Origin: Bryobacterales bacterium
Lineage (GTDB): Bacteria > Acidobacteriota > Terriglobia > Bryobacterales > UBA6623
Length of the DNA: 64,000 bases
NCBI GenBank assembly: GCA_028819255.1
Contig: JAPPMB010000137.1
Span: 1 to 64,000 of the forward strand
Reading direction: 5' to 3'
Program-made: the position numbers and the translations under genes
Part shown: positions 25,204 to 36,864 of the stretch, in pieces
Position numbering within the stretch: position 1 is the first letter of the stretch
Layout of the letters: each line of letters starts with the position of its first letter
Notes under the pieces: generated by a model
Told to the model about the DNA's origin: nothing
Seen by the model: the letters and a program-made list of their open reading frames with translations, nothing else
Database searches by the model: none

Positions 25204-25920
25204 ACAGCCACATCCCTGGCAAGCGAAGCCCAATCTTCATCCCGGATCGGCTCCTCGGACCATCCGCCCCGTCCATCCATCCCCGAGACCGTGCGCGCGA
25301 TCGGGTCGGCAGAATTGGACTCGCGGACATCTTGCCGCCCCTTGAATTCCCTAATGTACCGTTGCGGATGCCTCGGCAACGTCTCGGGGCCGATGCCGAT
25401 GCAGCCACGCTCGCCCGTGCCGGGAAACGCTTCCGCTCGGCTCGTCCTCCCCTGATCGCGAACGTGTTCGCAGCCGGGCTGCCCCGACGGCCCGGGACCA
25501 AGTGTCGGCGAGTTGCAGGCGCTTGCATCTCCCGGGCAGTCCGAAGTTCTCAAGTCCGTCCGGTCGCTCACGAAACCCTGCGACATGCCCGTGTCGGTAG
25601 CGGCCTCCGCCTCATCCGAGGCGTCGTGGGCGTCCCGGCCTCTCGCGCCCACGAGCGCCGAATCTGCCGCCGGTCCGCAAGCGGTCAGCTCCTCACGAGT
25701 GTCGTTCCGCGGGTTCCCTCGCTTGCCTCCCATGGGGGTCTCGTCCACTCGGAGGGTTCCGCAGAACGGTCCCATCCTCGCCCGAGACGCCGCTGGAAGC
25801 CGGTCTGCCATGAACGCAGGCGACTTCCGCACAGTTCCCGGTTCCCGCTGGAGCTTCATGGACAGGATTCCCTGGCCGTTCGCGCTGGACGGTTGATGCG
25901 CGTGTTCCAGGCACGCTGCT
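25200..25920 (-). pseudogene. IS1595-family transposase relic
   Basis: The frame retains the order of an IS1595-type (ISPna2-like) transposase: SMKLQRE, then MADRL, VDETPMGGK with the first catalytic Asp, GFVSDRTD, GDASAC with the second acidic residue, and the end RYIREFKGRQDVRES. The HTNGIESFW motif reads RTSRAEAF here, so the third catalytic residue is lost. The N-terminal zinc ribbon is missing. The frame extends open to 26027 without good similarity. I found no terminal inverted repeats by eye. The relic ends exactly at the methylase gene start, suggesting the insertion helped isolate that gene from its promoter or neighbours. Confidence 0.65.
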
Positions 25921-26023
25921 CGAGGCCGGACGCCTCCATGAGCGCGCCCAGCTTGAGACCGGAATGAGCAAGGTCGGTCCCCGACGGCGGTTGTTGCCTG
26001 GTGCGCCGCATTCATGCCCAATC

Positions 26024-26065
26024 CCATTATACTACTAGTTTTTATATGGTAACACTTTCCAGTCT
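26024..26065. promoter_or_regulatory. AT-rich patch with a perfect TATAAT on the minus strand
   Basis: About 40 bases are strikingly AT-rich for this genome. The minus strand reads TATAAT at 26031-26026, with weak TGTTAC-like sequence at -35 spacing. It would point toward the transposase relic and methylase. The plus strand has TATATG but no matching -35 box for the sulfatase-fold gene. Confidence 0.3.
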
Positions 26066-26175
26066 ACGTATGAGGAGCATGGCCACCGGTGGAATCTGCG
26101 TGGCCGAGGCCCCGAAGCAGTTCGGCCAGCAGTCCCGAATACCATGTCGCCGTTGTGTGATAGCCTTTCGCTGAT

Positions 26176-27774
26176 ATGGCAAGTTCCACACGGGACAGCG
26201 TGTCCCGCCGAGGCTTCATCAAGGGGACCTCGCTGGGTGCCGCGACGGGAGCCGCCGCCGGGCTGGGCGCCTGCTCGGCGCCCCCCGCCACGGCACTGTC
26301 AGGGGGTGCCTGGGAGCGTCCCCCCGACCAGCGCGGCAAGGGCAACCGCCGGAACCTGATCTTTCTGAACACCGACACGTTTCGCGCCGACAACCTGCAG
26401 GCGTACGGAGGCAACGGCCTCGTCAGGTGCCCCAGGCTGGATCGGTTCGCCGAGGACAGCGTTGTGTTCGCGGACTGCTATCCCGAGGCTATGCCGACGA
26501 TCCCCATCCGGCGCGTGCTGATGACCGGCCGGAGGATCATGCCCTATTACTATTTCCACCAGCACGAGCCCGTCCAGACGCCGGGCTGGCACGAGCTGTT
26601 CTACGAGGACCAGACGGTCTCCGAGACGCTTGTCGAGGCGGGCTACCAGACGGCCTTCTTCGCCGACATTCCCCACCTGCAGCGACCTGGAAAGAACTTC
26701 CATCGCGGCTACCGGTACTACGAGTGGTCTCGCGGCCACGAGGTTGATTTCTACGAGCAGGCTCCGGCCGACCTGCAGAGCATCGTGCCCGAACACTATC
26801 CGCAGGAATACTGGGATCGGTGGGTGGAAATGGATCCGGGCCGCCCGGCCTTCATGCGGCAGTTCCTGGCGAACCGCGCGCGCTACGAAAACGAGTGCGA
26901 GGCGATCATCGAGCTTGTCGCAAAGAACGTCATCAACTGGCTCCACCGCAATCACGACAAGACCCCTTTCTTCCTGCACCTCGAGGCATTCGATCCGCAC
27001 GAGCCGTGGGACCCGCCCAAGCGCTTTCTGGACGAATACATGCCGGACGCCACGGGCCCGACCTGGTGGGAGCCTCCCTATTCGGACATCGAGGTGCCCC
27101 AGTCCGGCATCGACCGCCTGCGGGCCAACTACGCCGGCGAATCGATGTGCGTCGACTACTGGATCGGCGAGATCCTCGCAGCCGTGGAGGAGCTGGGACT
27201 GTACGACAACTCGGTCGTGGTTTTCTTTTCGGATCACGGCGCGCTGCTCGGAGAGCAGGGTCAGTTCCTCAAGGGACCGAAGCGCGTCCGCCGGCAAGTC
27301 ACGCACAATCCGTTCGTCGTGCGCCTCCCCGGGAAGGAGTCGGCGGGAACCCGCGCCTCGGGATTCGTCCACCATCCGGATGTGATGCCCACGCTGTTCA
27401 GCCTTCTTGAGCTTGACCCGCCGCCCCGCGCGACCGGCAAGAACCTGTGGGGCCTGACTCGCGGCGACGCGAGTCCGCACACCGAACTGGTGCAGGGCTA
27501 CGGGTGGATCGCCGCGGTCCGTACCAAGGAATGGCAGTTCTCCAGGGTCATGGACCGCGACAGGCTCGGATACGACTACGATCCCGAACTCTACAGCCTC
27601 GCCGACGACCCGGACGAGCTCACGAACGTGGCGGACCAGCATCCGGATGTCGTGGCGGACCTGAGTGCAAGGATCGACGCATACCTCGAGTCCGGAGAGG
27701 GCCTGACCATGGGGCACTTTCGCGGTCGCGAGGACTTTGCTCCCGACAAGGAGCGTGAGACATTGGGACCGTGA
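26176..27774 (+). CDS. Sulfatase-fold hydrolase with Thr at the nucleophile position, Tat-exported
   Basis: The protein has 532 residues. SRRGFIKGTSLGAATGAAAG is a Tat signal followed by a possible lipobox at GAC. The alkaline-phosphatase-superfamily fold is clear: LNTDTFRADN (metal Asp67), FDPHEPWDPP, FFSDHGALLGEQG, KGPKRVRRQ and the C-terminal ELYSLADDPDELTNVA. At the formylglycine site the sequence is T108-x-P-x-R112 instead of C/S-x-P/A-x-R. Without Cys or Ser no formylglycine can form. Thr is the nucleophile in several phosphohydrolases of this superfamily, so a phosphatase, phosphonate or phosphodiester activity is possible. Loss of activity is the other reading. Confidence 0.88.
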   Translation: MASSTRDSVSRRGFIKGTSLGAATGAAAGLGACSAPPATALSGGAWERPPDQRGKGNRRNLIFLNTDTFRADNLQAYGGNGLVRCPRLDRFAEDSVVFADCYPEAMPTIPIRRVLMTGRRIMPYYYFHQHEPVQTPGWHELFYEDQTVSETLVEAGYQTAFFADIPHLQRPGKNFHRGYRYYEWSRGHEVDFYEQAPADLQSIVPEHYPQEYWDRWVEMDPGRPAFMRQFLANRARYENECEAIIELVAKNVINWLHRNHDKTPFFLHLEAFDPHEPWDPPKRFLDEYMPDATGPTWWEPPYSDIEVPQSGIDRLRANYAGESMCVDYWIGEILAAVEELGLYDNSVVVFFSDHGALLGEQGQFLKGPKRVRRQVTHNPFVVRLPGKESAGTRASGFVHHPDVMPTLFSLLELDPPPRATGKNLWGLTRGDASPHTELVQGYGWIAAVRTKEWQFSRVMDRDRLGYDYDPELYSLADDPDELTNVADQHPDVVADLSARIDAYLESGEGLTMGHFRGREDFAPDKERETLGP

Positions 27775-27804
27775 GCGGGTTCCTCAGGACCGGAGGGTCT
27801 GACC

Positions 27805-28689
27805 ATGAACCGACTTCGCAGCAGCGACTATCATCCCGAGGTCCTGCGCCTATTCGACGCGTACGTGCATGGTGCGCTGAGCCGGCGGGACTTTATCGAC
27901 CGCGCCGCGCCCTTCACGGCAGGCGTGAGCTCGGCCGCCGTGCTGGCGAGCCTGAGTCCCGACTATGCCCTCGCCCAGCAGGTCCCCGAAGACGACTCCC
28001 GCATTCGCGCCGGGAGAATCACCTACGACTCCCCAGAGGGGCACGGGGCCATGCGGGCCTACGTCGTGCGCCCGGCCTCGGCGTCGGGCAAGCTTCCCGG
28101 AGTCGTCGTCGTCCATGAGAACCGTGGTCTGAATCCGTACATCGAGGACGTGGCCCGCAGACTTGGTGCGGCGGGATTCCTGGCAATGGCGCCGGACGGT
28201 CTCACTCCCAAGGGCGGCTATCCGGGAAACGACAGCGACGGTCGCCGGCTGCAGGCGGAACTTGACCGCGACAAGCTTGTCGAGGACTTCGCCGCGGCGG
28301 TGGAGCATCTGCAGGCTCATGAAGACTGCACGGGCAAGGTCGGCGCCGTCGGCTTCTGCTTTGGCGGGTTCGTCGTGAATGCGCTGGCGGTTCGCAATTC
28401 CGAACTGGCCGCGGCCGTTCCGTTCTACGGCAGGCAGCCGCCCGCCGGCGCCGTGCCGGGAATCAGGGCTCCGCTGCTGCTGCACTACGCGGAACTCGAC
28501 CGGAGGATCAACGAAGGCTGGCCGGCCTACGAAGAGGCGCTGAAGGCGAACGGGAAGACGTATACCGCACACATGTACGAGGGCGCAAACCACGGCTTCC
28601 ACAACGACACGACGCCCCGGTTCGACGAGGACGCCGCTGGCCTCGCGTGGAAAAGAACGCTCGACTTCTTCAACACGCACTTGAGGTAG
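27805..28689 (+). CDS. Dienelactone hydrolase family protein, Tat-exported
   Basis: This is a 294-residue alpha/beta hydrolase of the dienelactone hydrolase family. Residues 1-55 contain SRRDFIDRAAPFTAGVSSAAV, a Tat-type signal. The nucleophile elbow is GFCFGG with Cys185, as in true dienelactone hydrolases. VVVHENRGLN forms the oxyanion-side loop and NHGFHND supplies the His. It starts 31 bases after the sulfatase-fold gene and is probably co-transcribed. Substrates of exported members are mostly unknown. Cleavage of an ester or lactone outside the cytoplasm fits. Confidence 0.92.
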   Translation: MNRLRSSDYHPEVLRLFDAYVHGALSRRDFIDRAAPFTAGVSSAAVLASLSPDYALAQQVPEDDSRIRAGRITYDSPEGHGAMRAYVVRPASASGKLPGVVVVHENRGLNPYIEDVARRLGAAGFLAMAPDGLTPKGGYPGNDSDGRRLQAELDRDKLVEDFAAAVEHLQAHEDCTGKVGAVGFCFGGFVVNALAVRNSELAAAVPFYGRQPPAGAVPGIRAPLLLHYAELDRRINEGWPAYEEALKANGKTYTAHMYEGANHGFHNDTTPRFDEDAAGLAWKRTLDFFNTHLR

Positions 28690-28765
28690 CGCCTCGCCGG
28701 GGGCAGCACGGGAAGGCAAGAGGCGCGCCAGCCGCGGGATCCTTGCAGAGATGACCTCTGGCAAG

Positions 28766-28808
28766 CGGGCGAGGCAGCCGACGCCGCTGTCGGGCGAGGC
28801 AGCCGACG
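28766..28808 (+). repeat. 18-base direct repeat, two copies 25 bases apart
   Basis: CGGGCGAGGCAGCCGACG occurs at 28766-28783 and again at 28791-28808 with no mismatch. It looks like a local duplication in spacer DNA. Confidence 0.7.
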
Positions 28809-28890
28809 TGGTGGCACACGTTGCCAAGGGGCGGATCCCCGAGCCGGTCAGGCTCGATCGGGATGAAACGATCGAAGCCTCCGCGACCGT

Positions 28891-28910
28891 CCACACGGAC
28901 CACCGTGTGG
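28891..28910. terminator. Perfect hairpin between convergent genes
   Basis: CCACACGG and CCGTGTGG form a perfect 8-base stem around a 4-base loop (ACCA). There is no T-tract on either strand, so it may act as a bidirectional stop or merely block read-through. Confidence 0.4.
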
Positions 28911-29051
28911 TCCTGCTGCCGGGATGGCTTCGGCAACATCAGGACCGCTGCCCGGACGGGAGACACCCCCCTTCCGGACTGAACAGCTCATCCAGTTGTG
29001 GCCAAGACCAGGGTCCGGAACTGTTTCGTTGACGGGCGAATCCGCTCGGAC

Positions 29052-30467
29052 TCAGGCGACAAGCTCCCGGATCACCTGACCCCCGGTTTGCGACAGCTGC
29101 TTGAAGCGCCCGCCGTGGAAGTACGTGAGGACGCTGTCATCGAGCCCCAGTAGATGCAGAAGCGTCACGTGCAGGTTCTTGATGGGGTGGACCACCTCAA
29201 CGGCTCGGTGACCGATCTCGTCCGTTGCGCCAATCACATGGCCCGCCTTGACGCCGCCGCCGGCGAAGAACATCGCCTGGGCTTCGGCATTGTGGTCGCG
29301 ACCGATCGCGACGCCCCCGCCGCGGTGATGGTTGTCGGGACTCCGGCCAAACTCGCCCAGCCAGACGATCAGCGTCTCGTCGAGCAGTCCGCGCTCCCTG
29401 AGGTCCTTGATCAGCGCTGTCACCGGCTTGTCAATGCTGTAGATCCGGGCCTTGTGGGAGCGCTCGAGGTAGTCGTGCGAGTCCCAGCCCCCCGAAAAGA
29501 TCTGGACGAACCGGACACCCTTCTCAACGAGCCGCCGGGCCAGCAGGCACCGCCGTCCGAACGAACCCGTCGCCTCATCGTCAAGGCCGTACATTTCACG
29601 CACCGATTCGGGCTCCCCGTCGAGGTCGATGATGCCTGGCACTTCGGTCTGCATGCGGAATGCCAGCTCGTAGTTCGCCATGCGCGCCGAGAGCTCGTCA
29701 TGGGCCGGGTGCCGCACCTGATGGTCTCGATTGAGCTGGGCCAGGACGTCCAGGTTCGCCCGCTGGTGCTCCCGCGTCTTCCAGGCCGGCGGGTGGATGT
29801 CGAGGATGGGCGATCCCTCGGCGCGGAGCGGCGTTCCCTGGTAGTACGCCGGCAGAAAGCCGTTGGTCCAGTTGCCGGAGCCCCCCTGTGGGAATCCTGC
29901 TTCCGCCAGCACGATGTACCCCGGAAGATTCTGGTTTTCACTGCCGAGACCGTAGGTCACCCACGATCCGACCGCTGGGTCGCCTCCGAACTTGTTGCCG
30001 GTGTTCATGTGAAACAGCGCCGTCGGATGGTCCACGGACTCGGACTGGCAGCCCCTGTACACACACAGCTCGTCGGCCACCTCCGGGAGGTGGACGAAGT
30101 GCTCGCACATGTCGATCCCGGCCTGGCCGACCTTGCGCGAACTGTAGGGGCTCTGCACGTAGTAGCGCACCCCGGAGGACATCGGCGAGAACTGCTCCCC
30201 GACTCTCTCGAACTTCTGCATGTGCAGATCCCGCAGCTTGGGCTTCGGGTCGAACGTGTCGATGTGGCTGGGCCCGCCCTCCATCACGAGAAAGATGCAG
30301 GCCTTGGCCTTCGCCGAATGGTGCGGCTTCCTGACCGCCAGCGGCCCGGTAGCCTCCTTTGCAAGCAGGTCGCTGAACGCCACGCTTCCGAGGCTGGCGC
30401 CCAGCGAATAGAGAAACCCTCGCCGGGAAACTCCCAAATGCCCTTGCGTATGGACCTTGGTCAGCAC
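29052..30467 (-). CDS. DUF1501 protein, Tat-exported (copy 1)
   Basis: DUF1501 proteins are sulfatase-like or alkaline-phosphatase-superfamily proteins of unknown activity, abundant in Planctomycetes and Acidobacteriota and usually encoded beside DUF1549/DUF1553 proteins. The Tat motif is SRRGFLYSLGASLGSVAF. The family core MEGGPSHIDTFDPKP, then the later GGWDSHDYLE, VWLGEFGRSP and GRDHNAEAQAMFFAGGGVKAG, are present. GTG at 30467 is the start because GAGGGGG lies just upstream. The product is 471 residues. It follows the DUF1549/DUF1553 gene at 138 bases on the same strand, the standard pairing. Confidence 0.95.
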   Translation of the reverse strand: MLTKVHTQGHLGVSRRGFLYSLGASLGSVAFSDLLAKEATGPLAVRKPHHSAKAKACIFLVMEGGPSHIDTFDPKPKLRDLHMQKFERVGEQFSPMSSGVRYYVQSPYSSRKVGQAGIDMCEHFVHLPEVADELCVYRGCQSESVDHPTALFHMNTGNKFGGDPAVGSWVTYGLGSENQNLPGYIVLAEAGFPQGGSGNWTNGFLPAYYQGTPLRAEGSPILDIHPPAWKTREHQRANLDVLAQLNRDHQVRHPAHDELSARMANYELAFRMQTEVPGIIDLDGEPESVREMYGLDDEATGSFGRRCLLARRLVEKGVRFVQIFSGGWDSHDYLERSHKARIYSIDKPVTALIKDLRERGLLDETLIVWLGEFGRSPDNHHRGGGVAIGRDHNAEAQAMFFAGGGVKAGHVIGATDEIGHRAVEVVHPIKNLHVTLLHLLGLDDSVLTYFHGGRFKQLSQTGGQVIRELVA

Positions 30468-30605
30468 TCCAATCCCCCTCGTTCCTTTCCGCGCGCCCGG
30501 CGGATCGATCGTCCCAAGCCGTTTGCAGTCCGGACGGCGCAGGTCCCCGGACTCCGACGGGTGTGACCGCCCTGAGCCCTCCATCTGCGGCCGCCCGAGC
30601 CGTGC

Positions 30606-33386
30606 CTAGTAGACATAGACGAACTCATTGGCATTGAACAGGGCGAGGCACATGTCGGCGAGCGCCCTGGTCCCGGGCTCCACATCCCAAGCCTTGGCAT
30701 GGGGGATGTAGTCCTCGTAGACATCCAGCGGCTCTCTGTAGTCCAGGGCGAGGCCGGACATTTCCTCGACCACGGTTCGATCCAGGTACTTCGGCGGGGA
30801 CTCGGGTTGCGGAATGTGTGCCCGATGATACTCGGTCATCGCCCGGACGTGGGAGGCCATAGCCGCGCGCTCCTCCTCGGACGCGCTGCGGCCGAACGCA
30901 AGCCGGAACGCGCGGTCGACACGATCCTCGACCGACCCCGACCTAGCCCGGAGGCGCAGCGCCATGGCGATCGACCGGTCGATTGAGTTCTCGCTGTTCA
31001 GCAGGGTGAAGACCTGCGGAGTGACCGTGGACGCGTCGCGGCGCTCACAGGAGAGGTCGTAGCTCGGCTGGTTGAAGACCTCCATCAGCGGCTCCATCTG
31101 CATGCGCATCCGATACACGTAGATGGACCGCCGATTGCGCTGCTCGGGGCTTCTGGACGGCTGGTACGCCGGCGCGATCGTCACTTGGTTCATCCGGGGC
31201 TGGGCCTGAAACTCGAGATTGACCTCCGGGTACACCGGCAGTCCCCCGATCTCCGGATTCAGTTCCCCCGATGCGACCAGCATCGAGTCCCGGATCTCCT
31301 CGGCCGTGAGCCGGCGGGGAGGAAACCAGCTGAGAAGCTCGTTGTTCGGATCGCTCCCGTCAAGCGCCTCCGGGTCGGGCGGGCTGTCACTGCGCCGGTA
31401 GGCGTCCGAGGACATGATGAGCCGGTGCAGCTTCTTGATCGACCAGCCTCCCTCGACGAAGCGACGGGCCAGCCAGTCGAGGAGCTCCGGGTGGGTCGGC
31501 TTGCTGCCCATCTTGCCGAGGTTGTTCGCGTTCCCTGCAATGCCCCTGTCGAAGTGGTGTTGCCAGACGCGATTGACGATCGAACGGGTGGCAAGCGGGT
31601 TGTCGGGGCTGGCAATCCAGCGGGCCAGTCCAAGCCGCCGACCCCGCATCGTGCCGGGAATCTCGTGCGCTTCCGGCGCCGAAGCCGGGAGGTAGCTGAC
31701 CGGCACGGCGCTCAGGACGCCGGGGACGACCATGTCGCCGCGCGAGAAGGCTGAGCCGCCCGCGAGGATGAATGACTCGGGAGGGTCGCCGCGCAGCTTC
31801 TCGGCCTCGGGCATCCTGAGCCGCTCCGAATTCTCGTGCTTGACGGGGCCTTCGTAGACGCTGTGGGCCATCGGCTGGTAGCGTTCGAGTCGCCGGTTCC
31901 AGATCTTGGCATCGTTGTTGCGGACCTTGAAGTAGCCGAGGTCCCTGATCGTCAGGCCGACATGCCGGGGAGGCTTCTCGCCCTCGGGCCTGTCCCTGAG
32001 CTTCTCCCGGGGCTGGTAGGGAATCCCCCGTTCGGCGCACCATGCGCGCGCGGCCCTCTCCTCCTTGGCCTTGATCGCGTCGGCATCCGCCCTGGCGGCG
32101 GCTCGCAGGCGCTCGAGCCGGGCCTGCTCCTGGGCGAAGAAGTTGCGGTTCTCGGAATCAAGAAACTCGGCCGGCAGCTCCGCGAGCTGGGTGGTCGCAA
32201 AGACCGAGTACATCCGGTAGTAGTCGCGTGTCGGAATGGGATCGAACTTGTGGTCGTGGCACTTCGCGCAGCGCAGGGGCAGGGAGAGGAAGGTCTCGCC
32301 GACACTGTTCGTGATGTCGTCGAGGTACAGCTGCCGCGAAAGCACCTTCTGCATCATTCCGGTGTGCTCCCACGGGCCCATGCGGAGATAGCCCGTGGCG
32401 ACCCGCATCGCCGGATTCCGCGGTTCGAGGATGTCGCCGGCGAGCTGCTCAATCACGAATCGGTCGTACGGCTTGTCGTCGTTGAAGGAACGGATGACGT
32501 AGTCGCGGTACCGCCAGGCGTTCGAGCGTTCCCAGTCGTTGGAGTAGCCGGCGGTGTCGGCGTACCGGACGACGTCGAGCCAGTGCCGTCCCCACTGTTC
32601 GCCGTAATGGGGGCTTTCGAGCAGGCGGTCGATGACCTTGCCCCACGCGTCAGGGGACTCGTCAGTGGCAAAAGCCTCGACGTCTTCGGGACTGGGCGGC
32701 AGGCCGGTGAGGTCATAGGACGCCCGGCGAATGAGGATGCGCCGGCTTGCGGGGGCAGCCGGCTCGAGACCCGCCTCGGCAATCTTGCGTCCGATGAACG
32801 CGTCGACCGGATGGCCGCCGCTCGCATCGGGAGTCTCGACCTCGCGCAACGGTCGAAACGCCCAGAGATCCTCCTCGTCGTACCGCCGGTTGGTCCAGTC
32901 GTCCGAAAGCCCTCCGCTCGTCGCGACGGTCACGCCCGCAGCTGTCCGGGCCGAGGCCAGATCCTCGGCAACATATGCGCGCTGCGCAGCCTCGTCGGGC
33001 CACGGAGCACCCGCGTTGATCCAGTCGCGGATCTTCCAGACCTGCTCTTCCGTGAGCCGGTCCGTGTCCTTGGGCGGCATCTGCAGGTTCGCGTTCTTCC
33101 TGCTGACCGCTTCGTGGAGCAGGCTCGCGCCGGCATCGCCCGGGACGAGGGCCGGCCTCGAGGAGGCGCCGCCTCGAAGCATGGACTCGCGGGACGTGAG
33201 ATCCAGCCCGCCCAGGACCGCGGCCGGATCCTGTCCGTGACAGGCGAAGCAGCGTTCAGCGAGCAACGGCTTGACCTCGACCGCGAACAGCCGCTCTGCG
33301 GAATCACTCTCTGCGCCAGCTGCACTGCCCGAGAAGGCGCAGATCAAGGCTGCGACGAAAGCACCAGAAAACCGCATCACGCCCAT
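30606..33386 (-). CDS. Planctomycete-type cytochrome C protein, PSCyt1-DUF1549-DUF1553 (copy 1)
   Basis: This 926-residue secreted protein has a signal peptide, then a PSCyt1 cytochrome-like domain with haem motif CFACH at residues 46-50. A DUF1549 domain follows, ending with a second haem-type motif CAKCHDHKFDPIPT. A C-terminal DUF1553 domain (SIVNRVWQHHFDRGIA, then the family end ANEFVYVY) completes it. ATG at 33386 is chosen; ATG at 33377 is also possible. Its function is unknown. The haem motifs suggest electron transfer or a c-type cytochrome fold at the cell surface. It is paired with DUF1501 downstream and is divergent from a second copy. Confidence 0.94.
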   Translation of the reverse strand: MGVMRFSGAFVAALICAFSGSAAGAESDSAERLFAVEVKPLLAERCFACHGQDPAAVLGGLDLTSRESMLRGGASSRPALVPGDAGASLLHEAVSRKNANLQMPPKDTDRLTEEQVWKIRDWINAGAPWPDEAAQRAYVAEDLASARTAAGVTVATSGGLSDDWTNRRYDEEDLWAFRPLREVETPDASGGHPVDAFIGRKIAEAGLEPAAPASRRILIRRASYDLTGLPPSPEDVEAFATDESPDAWGKVIDRLLESPHYGEQWGRHWLDVVRYADTAGYSNDWERSNAWRYRDYVIRSFNDDKPYDRFVIEQLAGDILEPRNPAMRVATGYLRMGPWEHTGMMQKVLSRQLYLDDITNSVGETFLSLPLRCAKCHDHKFDPIPTRDYYRMYSVFATTQLAELPAEFLDSENRNFFAQEQARLERLRAAARADADAIKAKEERAARAWCAERGIPYQPREKLRDRPEGEKPPRHVGLTIRDLGYFKVRNNDAKIWNRRLERYQPMAHSVYEGPVKHENSERLRMPEAEKLRGDPPESFILAGGSAFSRGDMVVPGVLSAVPVSYLPASAPEAHEIPGTMRGRRLGLARWIASPDNPLATRSIVNRVWQHHFDRGIAGNANNLGKMGSKPTHPELLDWLARRFVEGGWSIKKLHRLIMSSDAYRRSDSPPDPEALDGSDPNNELLSWFPPRRLTAEEIRDSMLVASGELNPEIGGLPVYPEVNLEFQAQPRMNQVTIAPAYQPSRSPEQRNRRSIYVYRMRMQMEPLMEVFNQPSYDLSCERRDASTVTPQVFTLLNSENSIDRSIAMALRLRARSGSVEDRVDRAFRLAFGRSASEEERAAMASHVRAMTEYHRAHIPQPESPPKYLDRTVVEEMSGLALDYREPLDVYEDYIPHAKAWDVEPGTRALADMCLALFNANEFVYVY

Positions 33387-33493
33387 GCCCGTCGAAACCA
33401 GCCCCATCCTAGCACCGGGCTGTCCGGCTCGCGAGCATTCGGGACCGCGACCGGTTCCGCAGTCCGCCATTCCGCCGAATGGAAACCCGGCTC

Positions 33494-33514
33494 ACTGATA
33501 GAATTTCCATCAGT
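33494..33514. promoter_or_regulatory. Inverted repeat between two divergent DUF1553 genes
   Basis: ACTGAT (33494-33499) and ATCAGT (33509-33514) are perfect inverted arms around 9 bases. The site lies three bases before the ATG at 33518 and inside the shared spacer of the two divergent genes. It could be an operator or a small hairpin that affects the plus-strand start. Confidence 0.35.
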
Positions 33515-33517
33515 CTG

Positions 33518-36667
<3,150 letters not shown>

Positions 36668-36864
36668 AATGATCGGAAGACAGACTCAGGCGTCGGCCGA
36701 TCCTCAATCATCCACAGCCTAGCCGCAGGGCAAGCGGCGGATTCGGCCTCCGATTTGATCGCTGTGGTGCGGGCCGGTCTGTCCCGCCCGAGTGACTTCG
36801 CTATAACGCAGAGGCGCCGGTCGGACCCGTCTGGCGCCAAGAATGAAAGAGCCGCTTCCGCCTC

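Larger units (their letters stand above)
28690..29051. other. Spacer between convergent genes
   Basis: The region separates the dienelactone hydrolase from the DUF1501 gene, which run toward each other. No gene is recognised. It contains an 18-base direct repeat and an 8-base-stem hairpin listed separately. Confidence 0.6.

Noticed and set aside
29154-30566. A 470-codon plus-strand frame antisense to DUF1501 copy 1
   Set aside because: The composition is Arg/Val/His-rich as in other shadows, and the minus strand carries a complete Tat-exported DUF1501 protein.
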